Positions 1 to 15,261 of a DNA stretch of 64,000 nucleotides are shown here, one piece after another (the first letter of the stretch is position 1; every line of letters begins with the position of its first letter). Made by a program: the position numbers and the translations under genes. The notes beneath the pieces were generated by a model. The model did not search any database. It had not been told where the DNA came from and worked only from the letters and a program-made list of their open reading frames with translations. This DNA comes from Sindora glabra. Lineage: Eukaryota > Streptophyta > Magnoliopsida > Fabales > Fabaceae. The DNA lies in the NCBI GenBank assembly GCA_020226215.1, contig CM035230.1, positions 4,983,501-5,047,500 on the forward strand, read 5' to 3'.

Positions 1-1001
1 GTATCTTTATCAATTAAACATAAGAACGGGAATTAGAATATTCTCCTTGCCCTCTTATCCTCTTTCTCATTTAGACATTCCTCAATTGATGACAATAGGT
101 ACTTTAGAGAAATATTAGAGTGAAGATGAATCTTTTTGAAAGTTCAAGTAAAATAAAGAAAAAAAAAGCAATAAACTACAGATTTGGTGAGCAACATTTT
201 TAACTAATAGGAGATGAAATATGAGATTTTGAGAAAAAGAAAGGATTATAAATTAAAAGTTTAAAATTGTCATAACATATGAACAATATGCAACAAACCT
301 TTTAAAATTTATGGAAAAATATAAATTACTCTTTGGATTTTGGAGTGGTTAGTTTATACCCCATTCAATTTTCAAAACTTAAAAATTGTCCTCTTAAATT
401 TTAAAAAACTTTGAACTAACATCTATCATCTACTTAATCATTTATTTTATTAAATTATTTAATTTTTTACTGAAAATTTAAACAAGAATCACAATATTGT
501 AGTATTTTAATTTTTTAGTAATTTTTATGCACATAATTTTAATGTTATATAATTAATAGAAATTAAATTATATATAAAGAATTTTAATTAAATACTTGTA
601 AATGAGATATGAAATTATATGAAAAGAAATAACAAAATAAATCAATATTTTATATGTTATGATTCTTGTTTAAAAGATTCATGAATAAATCACATAATTT
701 TGTAAATTAATTAATTAAGTAGATGATGTGTGTTGATTTTAATTTTTATGAAGTTTAAAAAAGTGATTTTTAAATTTTCAAAATTGAAGGAGGAAAAATT
801 TAACTATCTCAATATTAAAGTTAGTATTTTATATTTTTTTCTTAAAATTTATAAATATTTTAATCTTATTATAAAAAGTATATTTATCTAATTACGAGTA
901 TTAAAATATCTATAAATTCTAAAATAATTATGAAAAATATGACTCATAAAATATTTTAATTATCAAGAGTTATAGAAAACAAGTTGTAAAAAAAAGGCCC
1001 C

Positions 1002-1014
1002 GGGGGGGGGGGGG
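1002..1014 (+). repeat. poly-G tract, 13 bases
   Basis: Thirteen consecutive G residues follow a GGCCCC run in otherwise AT-rich DNA. Seen directly. The length may be unreliable, as sequencing and assembly often miscount such runs. Confidence 0.9.
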
Positions 1015-3400
1015 AACCAATATTGTTTGAATTTTAAGTTATGCCCCACAAAGAAAGGACCACAAATAAATACACCAATAATGAATAAGAGCTTCCGATG
1101 GTTGCAAAGTCCTCCCTACATTCCGTTCTGGAAATGTATACGTATTCCAAAATGTCCATAAATGGTAGCAATATATGCATCCAAAGGCATGTGCTTTAGC
1201 CACTGATTTGTGTTTTATGTCATCTCATCATATGGAACACATGGGGCATCTCATCACTTTATCTACAAGAAAAGCTTTTATTTTGGAGCCACCTCTTAAC
1301 TGTTACTTATAGCCATATACATTCTCTCTCGAGAATTCCAGCCTCATCGCGAATATTTAAAGTAACGTGAGCTAAGTTCGGACGAAAATTATTTTTTAAA
1401 TATAATTATAAAATATTAAAATATCAATAAATAAATTATTTATTTAATTTATTTAATATTAAATATAAAAAATAATGAAAAATAATTTTTTATTTTAAAA
1501 ATGATTTTTTATCTACTACTATAATATTAAATATCATAATTTTTTAATTATCATATACATACCATATATCACTAATTTACTTATATATATATAAATGAAA
1601 TTTTTTAAAAAACATTTTCCAACTAAAAAAAATAAATTTTTAGGATAAGTTTTTTTTTTGTGCTTATAATATCTGATATCTCCTATTTGATTGCATCTTC
1701 AAGTTTGATTCTACTTTTTTGTGTGCGTTAGCCTTGTAATTAATCAATCTTATTATATTAAGAAAGTTTTGTGGCCGTAGGCCGTTCAAAAAAGCAAAAA
1801 ACTTTCTTCAAGTAATATAAAAAATATATTTAAAAAAATTACACAAATATCAAGTGTGATATTATATAGTGTATGTATATATTTCCAAGTACATTTGCAA
1901 ACACATAGAAAATAAAGTGCTATATTGTGGGAAACATTATGATTGTCATATATGAGAATCTTAATGAAACCATGACAGGGTATATAAAACATTCACCTTA
2001 AAAATGGACAAAAATAAAGCTCTACCGAGTCGTCCCTATTTACAGAAAGTTGGATAGTGCTATTTTTACATACAACTTTAAAATATAATTTGAAAGACAT
2101 TCCCTTGATCTAGATTATGTGTACAATAAATGAGTCCATTTTATTTTTTATAATAAAGAAAATAGTAAATTATTTAACACATATTCTAAAATCAGGGCCG
2201 TGTGTAAATTACATTACCTCGATTATTATAGACTGCAACAATTACTCTGACTGTAATATTGTGGTTATACCACCATCTACTAATCATAATATTTTTGCAA
2301 ATTTACTGTGTAATAATCCTATTTGTTTTATATATTTATATGTAATTTTATTAATTATAAAATAACCGCAATTCCCATTTAAAACACCAGGATGGCATTG
2401 TAGCACAATTCCACTACCAATTTAGCATTGTAGCAAGCAATGGGTCCAGAGAGGGCCTAGCAAAGGCCATCTTCTTCCATATTATATATAATGCCATAAG
2501 TTAAACACCCCCCCTAATTAGTTAAAATTTGTCCCTCTGTTTGTGTAAAATTCAAGTTCAAATATAATGCAAGTTTGTTTGCTATCCAAATTTTGATAAC
2601 TACTTATTTTCTGTAAATTTTGACAATTATAAAATTAATGAGTTATCTTTTTTCTTCATTATTTTAAATTTTTATAAATTATTGTAATACTAATATATAA
2701 ACTAATTTTTAAGCCTTTTTTTTTATTATCAATTTTAGAAGTTATTTGATTCATCCAAGACATAAATTTTTATCGAAAGTTGAATTTCGTAAGAAGTAAA
2801 TTCTTTTGTAAACTTCTTAAAAAGTATTTAAAGTTGTTTGATTGATATTAAAAAAAATTATATATTTTTTTACATTCTTTTATATTTTATCATAATTTAA
2901 AACTTTCCATGTGTAATCTTTTACCCCTTCACAAATTTTTTAATTACATCATTAACAAATAATTTTATAATATAATTTCATTTTTATCTCTTCAGCATTT
3001 AAAATGACCTATTAAGGTTTCATTTATTTTATTAGAAAATATTTATTGTAAGAAAATATTATTTGTATATATATTATTGAAAGAATGATATATTATTATA
3101 TAGACGGTTCAAAAAATTGATATTTAGAAAAATAATAATTAAAGAAAATAATTTTTTTAAAATAAAGAAAGTTATTTTTTTCAAACTCTTTATATTTGAC
3201 AATAAATAAATAAAATATATTTCTTTATCTAAATATTTTATAATTATATTTTACGAAAAATATTTTTTGTTGAAACATACAAAATCTCATGTCGTAGATT
3301 CATCATTGGCTCACTGCTAGTTTATCCCCTTATTATGATTCTCTACGGTATGATGAATGCGTTTTGATTGACGAAAGCTTGGATTGAACCCACAAAGTAT

Positions 3401-3415
3401 CCCCCCCCCCCCCCC
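3401..3415 (+). repeat. poly-C tract, 15 bases
   Basis: Fifteen consecutive C residues followed by GG, about 2.4 kb from a poly-G tract. The immediate flanks (about 3290-3440) are less AT-rich than the surroundings. No gene is associated with it. Confidence 0.9.
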
Positions 3416-5431
3416 GGTCAAATGAATCAAGGAGCTGAGAATCACTGAAAAATACTTTTAAACTTTTCTGACATGCTTAAGGAACAATAATAGAAATTGA
3501 AACCCAGAATATGAAACTTTTAACAAGAATTTCCTCACAATTAACTTTATCATTTTCTTCTTTCTTTAATGAACTTTATCATCTTCCTTACTTTCTAACC
3601 CTTATAAAAATTTAAGATACCCGTAGAACATTGAACAAATTAGATTCTGGGATTATCTTTCTGGAGAAAGATAGAAGTTCTTATTTTTCATAACTGAATC
3701 TCAGTGTTGAGATACTACTTATAGTAAATGATAGAAACTGATAATTACCGAAGAATATATGGAAAAATATTTTTTGACCACATTTTTTTTTTCAAATTTT
3801 TAATAATATTTTATGTCTTGCATTGTAAACTTCAGACATATAATATGCCTTTCTTTTTAACAGTCATCAATAATATACACAACAAATTTTCTTCCATATC
3901 AAATATTCCGTTCTTCCATATCAAAGTAACTAAAAGAAATTAAATAGGGAAAAATTTTACTACGTATATACACACACTTTCACTGCCAGTCACAATTAAC
4001 CGATCATAAATTATATGTCCATAAAAATTAAACATGGGAGAGGAAGAATTGAACTCTTTTATAATGTAAGATATAATTTTGAACTGAAGTGTATAATCAT
4101 AATTGTTGATGAACAATTTAAAAGCTAAACATTTAATAATAAGATATTAAAAATATAATTTTTTAAATTTATAATTATTTACTTTCTTAATTTTCATACT
4201 AAAGAATGCAAAGTTGCGCTAAATATGGAATTGGTTGAATGTATATTCACACATGAATTTATATTTTATCATATCAAATTATTAATAATTAGTTAATTTT
4301 AGACATGGCCTTGCATGATTTGAAGGAAATTTGATCTTCTCTTTTTTTTAAAAAAAAATTGTCATATTAAAGAATGAATATTTAATTTGGAATCAATTTT
4401 GTTTATGTACAATGAGACTTTAAAAAAAAATTAAAAAGAAGAGAATTTAAATCCAATTTAAAAATATTTATACAGGAAAAAAAATTTTGAATCGTGGCAC
4501 TTCGTCAAGTTGAATTCACATTCTTTTTCTCTCTTTTGTCATTTTTTTTTTTTGTAAATTCTTTTATTATGTTTTCATCGCATTAAATACACATAAAATT
4601 TTATGAATAGCGGGACCCAAAATCCCCTCTACTACATAAAATGAAACCTAAAAAACATTGTATATGTTTTTCTCAAATAAAAAAATGACAAAGAAAATAA
4701 AGAAGAGCCCCGCAAATTGACAACCCACAAGGTGTGGGACTGCCAGAATCAAAATGAGAGAAGAGCACCTTGAAGGGAAGAAAAAAAATTAAAGTATCCA
4801 GTTTGGGTAAAAATGATTGGAAATTTCTTGAGATTCTGTAAGGTGAAAATGAAAAGATGGAGTCATTGGATTCTCTTACACATGCCGGACTCATCTGAAA
4901 CGCCCACAATTGAACTCCTAAATTACTGTCATATATCAAAACCCAAATCTCACTTGCACACCAAAAAATTAAAACCGTTTTAGCTGCATTTCCTTGTCTT
5001 TTTTGGCCTCCACCTGAAATTAAAACTGGTCTTCAGGCCAAATTCCAAAACACAAATAAGACAGATTTGAGATGTTTTGAGAGCGATGCCTGTTTAGACG
5101 TTCTTATTTTAAGATACGGTTACGGTTGAAAACAAATATTCATATACAATGAGTTTTCCTCGAATATATAGATATTTACTTAATGATTTTATTTAAATTA
5201 GATTCATTGTTTAATATAGTTTGGAATTAAGTTCAACAATTAAATATTTAATAAATTTTAGATTCTTTTTTGATATATATCATATTAAATTTATTAAAAT
5301 TTATATTAAATTAATTTTTTTATATAATATTTATTCTATTCTATAATATTAGCTTGTACAATGTATGTATTTATCTTTTATAAATACTTAATAAGTCTTG
5401 AATCTCCTTTGAATATCACATTATTATCATT

Positions 5432-5945
5432 ATTCAAATATCATTTTTAATATAATTATTATTGTTAATATTAATATTTAATAATATGATTTATGATAAG
5501 AATAGGTTTTTCTAATGGCATCATATTTTTTATTTATCACCTTATAGTATAAAACAAACTTTTGAAAGAAGTAATTTTATATTAAGGATAAATATTTATT
5601 TTAATAATAGAATATTATAATTATATATTAATTGTTTATAAAGAGAATTAGATAAAAATTGATTAATATATAACCAACAACTCTAAAAAAAAGTGATCTC
5701 TTCACTCAATTTACTTAACATTCAAGTAGATAATAAATTTTGAATTTATTTTACCAAAAAATTGATTTTAAATTCAAACACCATATTAATTAGAAATCAT
5801 TTTTCAAGATGATTATTATTCTTAATATTAATATTTAATATGATAAGAATAATTTTTTTTGTAATGACAATATAATATATTTTTTATTTACCATATTATA
5901 GTATAAAATAAACTTCTGAAAGTAATAATTTTATATTACAAACAA
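5432..5945 (+). repeat. diverged direct duplication, about 155 bp units
   Basis: About 5432-5590 and 5790-5945 carry the same succession of motifs: a run of TAATATTAATATTTAATA, then GATAAGAATA, a T-rich stretch with ATTTTTTATTTA, then TTATAGTATAAAA and CTTTTGAAAG/CTTCTGAAAG followed by TAATTTTATATTA. The copies are about 360 bp apart and differ by substitutions and small indels. This could be an old tandem duplication or two copies of a short element. No terminal repeats were found. Confidence 0.6.
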
Positions 5946-6699
5946 TTCATTAAAATTCATAAATTATGACATATATATTAACTAAAATTCAATATTTTGA
6001 TATCAAATATTTTATATTTTTTAATTCACATGAAAAAGAGAAATAACATTTGGTTAGAAAACACTAACTAATTCATATTTAGTATTTTCTAAAATATGCA
6101 TTATAATAAAGTTCCTTTCTTAGAATATAATAAAAAATATAAAATAATAAATAAAAAAAGTATGCAATGGATATTGAATCTTTAGAAAAAAAATTTGATC
6201 TACCCCTTTATCAAAATTTAAGAAAAATATATTAATGACACAAAAAAATGAGAGAAATAATATAATTATTTAGAAACATAATACAAAGAAGAAATAACTA
6301 ATTAGATTGTAAAATTGAAAAATAAATTTTCAATTACTATAGTGAGAATTCATTAAATAAAGATAAACTATTAAGGTATTTAGTGACAAATGTCATTGAC
6401 AGATGGATACAAGTTGAATTGTTCATTTATTTATGAAAGCAAAGGATAATTTTATTAAATGAAAATGAAGAGAAAGTGCATTATAAATAAAATTTTACAA
6501 ATTTTAAATTGAATACATAATGAGACAAAGATAAGGATAAAAATTTTTTTAATCAAATTAAATGAAGATAAAAAATAGAAAATTTTTAAATAAAATTAGA
6601 TGAAGATAAAGATAAAATAATTTTTAAATTTCAAAATAGAAAATGATGTATTTATTAATCTCAATATTTTTATACAAATCTAAAGTAATAAAAAGTAAC

Positions 6700-6702
<3 letters not shown>

Positions 6703-6733
<31 letters not shown>
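6703..6733. repeat. (TA)n microsatellite
   Basis: An uninterrupted TA dinucleotide run of about 31 bases in non-coding DNA. Confidence 0.9.
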
Positions 6734-6736
<3 letters not shown>

Positions 6737-7137
6737 CAAATGCAAATTTATAAATTTTATAACTAATAGTCCATTTGTTTACATAGTAGCTCTCTTTCTT
6801 CCATAATTTTCTCCAAAATTATGCTTTTCATGTTAAGTAATGTGAAATTGTCCAAAAATTTATCTTATGAAATAAACTATATAAAAAATGTATGCTTTTA
6901 TAATTTTATATATCAAGAATTCATTAAGCTAATAATAACTTATTAATCCATAAATTTTTTCTTGAAAAGCAAAAATTCCATGAAATAAAGTATTCATAAC
7001 AAAAAAAGGATAATCAAACTACAAAAAATAATAATATAAAAAATAAAAAAAATCATAAAAAAAATTTATATGATAGAAATTTTAGATCAAACAACTACAA
7101 AAAGTTGAAAATAGTAAGAGAGAATACTAATAGATAT

Positions 7138-7460
7138 TGAAGATAAAGATGAAAACTCTTATCTCAAACAAGATAATAATTCTAAAGTGATTGAAGCTAG
7201 AAAAATAAAAGAAACAAAACTTAAATATAATTTGTGAAGCTTTTTATGAGAATAAAATAATTTTTATGAGAATGAAATAATTAAGTAATTGTGAAAGATA
7301 AAGATAAAAATTCCCATATCAAATAAATGATAGCTTTAAAGTGACTAAACGTAGAGAAAGAAAAAATACAAAATATAAATGTAATGAGGAAAGATTTTTA
7401 TAAAAATGAAATAAATACATAGTTATAAATTCTAGTGATAGATAAAGATTTGAATTCAAA
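7138..7460 (+). repeat. degenerate tandem repeat, about 145-150 bp period
   Basis: A block reading roughly GAAGATAAAGATGAAAAC, then a TATC-AAA segment, a TCTAAAGTGATT/TTTAAAGTGACT segment and an ATGAGAATGAAATAA segment occurs at about 7138, again at about 7290, and in part at about 7435. Similarity is visible by eye but low. The block is non-coding on both strands. Confidence 0.45.
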
Positions 7461-8505
7461 TTTTTATTAAAAATTAATTTAATTTTGTAAGGATACATAT
7501 TCTTTATTTCATAATTTATCTTTTAGGTGAAGAAGAAATGACAAATTGAATTTTTATCAACAAGTAATAAATTATCATATGACAAATTATGAGAATAACA
7601 CTTATCATAATAGGAAGTAAAAAATATCACAACAATATATAATATATAAATTATGATATATTATTGAAGATAAATAATTTTAAAATATATAAATTTACTT
7701 TGAATTATAAATATGTTTTGCAATAATATTTTATTATTTTATAATATTAATCAATACAATATAAGAGTATCTTGCAAAAATATAAATAGATAAATAATTA
7801 TCCATTAATTTACTAAATATGACATTTATTTAATAAAACTAATAATAACATAACTTATATTTACTATAATATTAATATGAATACTATATATGAATAAGAA
7901 AAGAATGAATGAGAGTGAAAAAATAAATATAGTTCTTAACTATCAGATATAATTATTAAGATCATTAAAAGATATTTTTTTATTTTTATCTAAAATACTT
8001 GAAATTATATTTCTATTGATAAGTTCAAATACATTAATTTTAAGTTTTTAAATGAGATTTTATCAAATCCTTAATATATATGAACTGCTAACAAATTTAA
8101 GATAGAAAGTTTTGAATGGATTTAGATTTAATTTAATTTAGAGCCATTGCCATTCTAGATATAATGATACATATTTATTTATGGATAAACTATTTGATAT
8201 AAAAAACATTGTTTGCCTAGCTAAGAAATAAATATAGTCAAATTGTAAGAATAAGTATAAAAACTTAACAAATCTTTATTTTCATATTTTCAATTTTTTT
8301 TAAAGTACACATTGACATGTATTTTCCAACAGGCTAATAGAGTATCAATTCTAGAAAGTAATTAATAAATAAAAATATAGGAACAAAGAGAAGAATTTTA
8401 AAGTTAAAGAGAGAACATATCTCATTAGATAGAGAATTTTAGGGTTAGAAGAATTTTGAGATCGATTTTATAAATAATATCATACTTTAACCTTTTCATT
8501 TTCAA

Positions 8506-8650
8506 TAGGAGTGCTTAACAAGCTTAAGGCTAGTGGGCTTGGCAGGTCAGTCTACTAGTTTTTCATGGATTGAGCTTGCTAAAAAGAGGCCCTAAAAAAG
8601 TGAGCCTAAACAGGCCTAGCCAACACAGGCTTTAGCCCAATTGGTCCCCA
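8506..8650. repeat. possible truncated hAT-type remnant
   Basis: This patch is rich in GGCTTGGC, AGGCCC, AGGCCTAGCC and AGGCTTTAGCCC words, like the interiors of the hAT-type elements at 31265-31991 and 63886-64000, and opens with TAGGAGTGC, close to the TAGGGGTGC end of those elements. I see no second terminus and no 8-bp duplication. It may be a fragment or unrelated. Confidence 0.25.
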
Positions 8651-11164
8651 AACCTCATTTATCATCCTTTTCATTTTTAGGTTGCATCATGCTTTAGCCT
8701 TTTAACTTCACCTTTAATTGATGTCTAGACTATAAGTTTCCACATCTATCAATACAACTAACTGATTAGGTATTGGTTAAGTTAAAGACAATGTCATCTT
8801 AAATATGGCAAGATCATCCCATTAAGAAAAACATATATTTGCTTCTACAAATTTTTCATAATCATTCTAGAACAATCATAGAAGTTTTCTAGAATTATTC
8901 TAGAATGATTAGATATACATCATATACATTAGATCAATAGCAAATAACAATTTACATATACGTCATAAATATATATCAAACTAAAATATAAAACATAATT
9001 TATATTTATCACATATATAGACAAGCAAGAATTTTATAAAATGTTTAAATCTTGTAAGAATCTTGACATCATTTTATGAATTGATTTATTTTTTTTTAAT
9101 TGAATTTACACTTGAAATAGCATTAAAATTTATTTTTACATCACAATATTTTTCTTATACAATTAAACAGGCACAAATAATAACATATTAAATGCAAATA
9201 AAACATATAAGAAATGAGATAAAATATTACAAAAATTGATTCTTCCATTTTATTTATTTTTATATCAGTACATAAACATATAAAAAATTATTATTTGTAA
9301 TAAATAATAAATTTTTTATTTACAATAAACATATATATGGCATTCTTGTACAAACTAAAAAGAAAAGTAGTTATCCTTTACTCATTATTCTTTCATATTA
9401 CTTAATGGCTTTTAAGAAGGAGTTGGAATCTTTTATAATTTCTCTGCTTATAGTATTCGATATTGAGAAGGTATTGAAATATCTTAGAGTTCCTTTGAAG
9501 GACTTGTACCCTCACTTTAATAATGAATATTGATTATGCATATTGCAAGGTATCAAAATTAAATTAAAAATTATTTTGCTATAAAATAATGCAATATAGT
9601 AGCATAACCAAGTAGTACCCCTAGTGATATCTTAATATTATCTTTTACTATGAATTACTAGTAGAATGTAGACACAAAATGTAAAATTAGATATGAAAAT
9701 AAAATATAAAAACAAGTTAAAATAGAATGCAACGGAATGGATGCGATATGCTAATAGAATGCAATGTAGAATGTTATGTTATGTAGAATGCAATATGTTA
9801 AACATAGAATAAGGGGGTTTTGTAATTCAAAATTTTATTGAATGTATTAAATAAAATGAAAAAAAATGAATAGCAAGAAGGCAAATCAATATAATGAAAT
9901 AGCCGATTTAAGAAATTAAAATGCTCTAGTTGGATTAATCATAAATTAATTAAGATTTAATTTTTCTAATTAATTCTTTAATCTTGAATTACCTAGAATT
10001 CTTGAAATAATTCATGAATCTTATGCTAGATTACCATCTAGGATTCAACTAATGAAGATTAGCCAAATTAAGCAACTACTATAATCCTTAACTTAGATCG
10101 AAATTGATTTAATAATAGAATTCAATTGAATTAAGAAATTAAATTAGAAACTTTCAAATTAATCCCTTAATCCTTTCCTCTTATTTATGAAACTATGATT
10201 TACCAATCACAATTCAACATTGAAACAACAAAGTATCAAAATTAGTAATTTCAAGAATATACCAAATCAACATCTAACATAAGTAATTTCAAGAAATTAG
10301 TATAAGTAATTAAGAAAAAAGGATAGTTAATTAAAGAAAGTTAACATTATAAATCATAATCTCATAATTTAGTAGAAAAGAGCCTCAAACTCCTTGAATC
10401 AACTTCAAAAATTAGCCTACCATAGTTAAAGAACACAGGCTAGAAGAAAGGAAAGAAAAGTTATCTACTGAATGTGTAAAAGTCTTTTAAGTCTAATGAG
10501 TTCTCTTTTTTTATTTGACCTAAGTAACTTAAAACCTTATTGGAGCTGAATTTAAAATATCTTAGGATTACAATAATGGGGCCTTTCTTTTTTGAAGCCC
10601 ATAACTATTTTTTTACAAGGCAATTAACTCTAATAGTTACAACAATAAATTCCTATAGGTTTGACTTCCAACTAGTTTAGGACCATTAAAATAAGGTAAT
10701 TTCAGTAATCCATGAACAAAAAAGTTATACAATTAGGTTTTATGGAGATTTAGACATTACTTTTAGGTTAATTAGACCTCTTTGACTCCAGATGTGGCCT
10801 AAAAATCGAAACTAGTTCAATTGGGATAAAGATAAGGCTTTAGCTTCTTAGCTAAATAAAGGCTTGAAGAAGCCCAAACTGGGCTTTGACCAAAATACCG
10901 AGGTTGGAGGTCTTTCTTTAAGTTTTTCAATGGTATAAAGATCATTCTAATATGATATCTAAAGCTTAAGATATAACTAAAAAATAAAAATAGTATTAAA
11001 ATCTAACATTAACTAAATAAATTCAAAATATTGTAAAACTAAACCCAAATTATAAAACAAAGCTAATTCAATGAAACTATTCATGTGTAACTCACTAAGA
11101 GATATTAAATCGGAAAAAATAATATAGTAAATATTTTTGTCATCAAATACAAACATTCTACAAA

Positions 11165-11560
11165 GAACTTGGAAGGATTCTTGTTTGAAGTCCTTCCAAA
11201 TGCTTTGCAAAATTTTTATGTTTATCACTAAAGTATGGGTACAAGTTCCTTGAAGGAAATCTGATCAATTCCATAACTATCAATAACATTGGCTATTAGA
11301 ATCCATAAATAAAGAAGGTTTTGAGATAAAAGATGTAGATTGTAGTATTAACATTACATGAGCTATTGAGAAAATCTAGAAATTTCTTAGGGTTCTTTCA
11401 AAGGATTTATATTGCCACTTTAGCAATAGGCACAAGAATTTTAGAAAGCATATGGAAGGATTCTTATTTGAAGTCTTTTTAAATGATTTGTAGAACTCCT
11501 ATGTTCATGATCAAAGCATAGATATAAGTTCTTCTAAAAAAAATATAAAAAATCCCTAAA
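11165..11560. repeat. diverged duplication, about 110-bp units 288 bp apart
   Basis: Two segments, about 11165-11290 and 11453-11560, share the order GGAAGGATTCTT, TTTGAAGTC, AAATG(C/A)TTTG, TATGTT-ATCA-AAG and ATAAGTTC/ACAAGTTCC. Substitutions are frequent. The repeat is non-coding. Confidence 0.5.
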
Positions 11561-11691
11561 CCTTCCAAGTAACCTTCTAATGCTGAATGTCAAGATCTAT
11601 ACCCCTAACCAAGAAACCTTCTTTTTGATAAAAAAAAAAAAAAAGCTATCCTGATAGATTGATGATTTGTTTCAAATAGGAAGAGAAAGTC

Positions 11692-11703
11692 CTATTTATA
11701 GGC
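11692..11703 (-). promoter_or_regulatory. TATA-box-like core reading leftward
   Basis: On the minus strand the sequence is CCTATAAATAGGACTTTC, a strong plant TATA-box consensus flanked by GC-richer bases, followed downstream by a CT-rich leader-like stretch. This layout is usual in LTR promoters. Only the core element is seen in the sequence; the promoter function is inference. Confidence 0.35.
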
Positions 11704-12555
11704 TAAGGGCAAATCATTAGGCATTAATTATTAATTGAAAATTGATGTTGTAAGTTTAGTCATATATATGGTTATGATCCCTTTAGATGTTAGTGAAGTA
11801 CTAAAACAACATATAAATTATTAATGAACTATCATGATGATTGAAATATATTCAAATGACAGCCACTACAAAAATACTAATGTTCTAACTTCCTTACCTT
11901 TAAAAATGTTATTCATTTTTCTTAAATTTTAATTCATTAACTTCTCATAAATTTCATTAACTTAGTTGTTTTCATTTCCATTCATTTAGACTTCTTAAAA
12001 AATGCTATTTAATTAGATGTTTTGAATCTTGTAGGAAATTTCATCACATAGATATCAATTAGTTCCAAAATTGACTTTTTTTTATGTTTTTCATTTCCTT
12101 GATAGAGACCTTTTGATTATTTTTAGATTTTTATTATGTAAACAAACTATTATAGGCATTGTCAATTGATACCTTAAAATTGTGAAGCATTTTTATATAA
12201 ATTTTGCAATATATCTGAGTAGAAATCATAATTATGAAAAGAAAGTTATTTTTGAACCAATTTAACACAAAAAGTTATATTAGTTTTGATATATCTTTTC
12301 TTTATTAATCTATGTAATCCAAATGTTAATTGTAGTATTTTAACATAAAAATAACATACATTTGAGCAAAGAGAAATAATTCTATAGATTTATACAATTT
12401 TAATTGTCATTACTCTATTTATAATGAAAGTATAAATATATGAGTAAAGTGAAACAATGTATACAAATTTATACACAATAACTACACTAAGTTAATAATG
12501 AACAAAAATTACACGTCTATATGAATACATAAAAACAACAACAACAAAGCCACTA

Positions 12556-12848
12556 TATATCAAAATCTTCATAGTCGATGCAAATTCTAGTTTGTTACTC
12601 GAATTTCTCTAATTTGTATACTCTGTGGATATGAAAGTGGAGTGAGAATGCAAAAGAAACACATATCAAATTATCATTCAATAGCTTTTCCATTTCACTT
12701 TTACTCCATAGGAAATGAGATAGTATACAATGGAGTTGAAGGTAAGGTTTTTCCATTGCATACTCTCTTATAAAAGTAGAGCAAGAGAACAACAAAAACA
12801 AGATGTATCAAAATCATCATACTCGATACAAATTCTAATTTGTTACTT
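12556..12848 (+). repeat. direct repeat, about 43 bp, 249 bp apart
   Basis: TATCAAAATC-TCATA followed by CGAT-CAAATTCTA-TTTGTTACT occurs at about 12556-12598 and about 12805-12847 with few differences. Between them lies an imperfect inverted repeat (GAATGCAAAAGAAAC near 12646 against GTTTTTCCATTGCATAC near 12748). The reading frames crossing it on both strands are mirror images of the repeat and not convincing genes. Confidence 0.5.
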
Positions 12849-13829
12849 ATTTGCTCCACCTTATTTACAAGAGTATATTGGATACTCTAGTGATAAAAGT
12901 AGAAGATCATTAGATAAATATTAAGAGAATATTAGACAGTAAGATGTTAAAAGTGTTTTATATGTAAAAAGAGAGTTAGAGAAAAATTTTATGGAAAAAT
13001 AATAGATTTTGATTTTTGAATAAAATCAATAGCCTATATTTCTGTTGTTTCCAATATGATTTTTGAAATACCTTTTAGATATTGGTTTTTAAATACAATT
13101 GACATCCTATGCATATATAGTTATCAATGTAACTTTTGAAATGCTAATTCATCTATTGTTCCCAATGTAATTTTGAAATATCATTTTGATGACAATTAAA
13201 TGAAAAATTGACATTTTAAGTTTTCGTGCAATGTTTGAACATCAATTATTTTATTGTCTATCATTGTACGTTTTCATTTAATTTAAAAAATATTATTGCA
13301 TCAATATAAATATCAATTTTGCACTTTGTAACATCTATCCACTAATGTAGAATTATAATTTTGAAGTAGTGAATGGGTACTTTAGATCTTTGAAATCATC
13401 ACTAAACAAAGGATTTAGTTTTCAAGTTTTAATATCTACAAGTTCATAGTTTATTTATTACACTTATCTTATGTTATTGACATTTTTAAAAAACATTTAA
13501 TGTGGTTCACCTTTTATAATGCTTTTATGCTGTTACTTATTAGTATCTTGCAAGTCTAAAATAGTAATTACAATTTAAATATTAAAATTAATACGTATGA
13601 GAAAAAAATACAAAGTAAATTTTTTTTAGTAAAGTTATTTTCTTCATATGAGAAAGAGTTTAAAATTTGGTATAAAATAAGTATAAGAAAATGACAATTT
13701 GATCACAAAATAATAATTTTAAATTTTGGTTATATTTTAACAATTAAAGCTAATGAAAATTTTAAATTGATTTTAATAATAGCCTTTTTTGTAAAATTGA
13801 AGAAAGAAATGTGTATATCTTAAAATTAA

Positions 13830-15260
<1,431 letters not shown>

Positions 15261-15261
15261 A

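Larger units (their letters stand above)
1..5100. other. AT-rich non-coding DNA, no gene supported
   Basis: No reading frame here resembles a protein I recognise; the longest are 68 to 88 codons and low in complexity. The stretch about 1020-1380 is less AT-rich and more complex than its surroundings, as is about 4600-5060, but neither shows a coding pattern or repeat ends. The two G/C homopolymer tracts are listed separately. Old transposon debris is likely but I cannot delimit it. Confidence 0.6.
9400..11800 (-). other. decayed retroelement-like block, no intact gene
   Basis: About 2.4 kb with repeated internal motifs (for example the AGTTCCTTTGAAGGACTTGTACCC type around 9490 and related wording around 11240 and 11390) and a minus-strand TATA-like promoter core near its right end. 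Together these suggest a worn LTR retrotransposon reading leftward. I find no recognisable protein and no paired ends, so the identity is inference. Confidence 0.3.

Noticed and set aside
4673..4939. An 88-codon minus-strand open frame in a slightly less AT-rich patch
   Set aside because: It resembles no protein I know, has no flanking exon or start context, and its composition (F, S, L rich) is what random translation of this strand gives.
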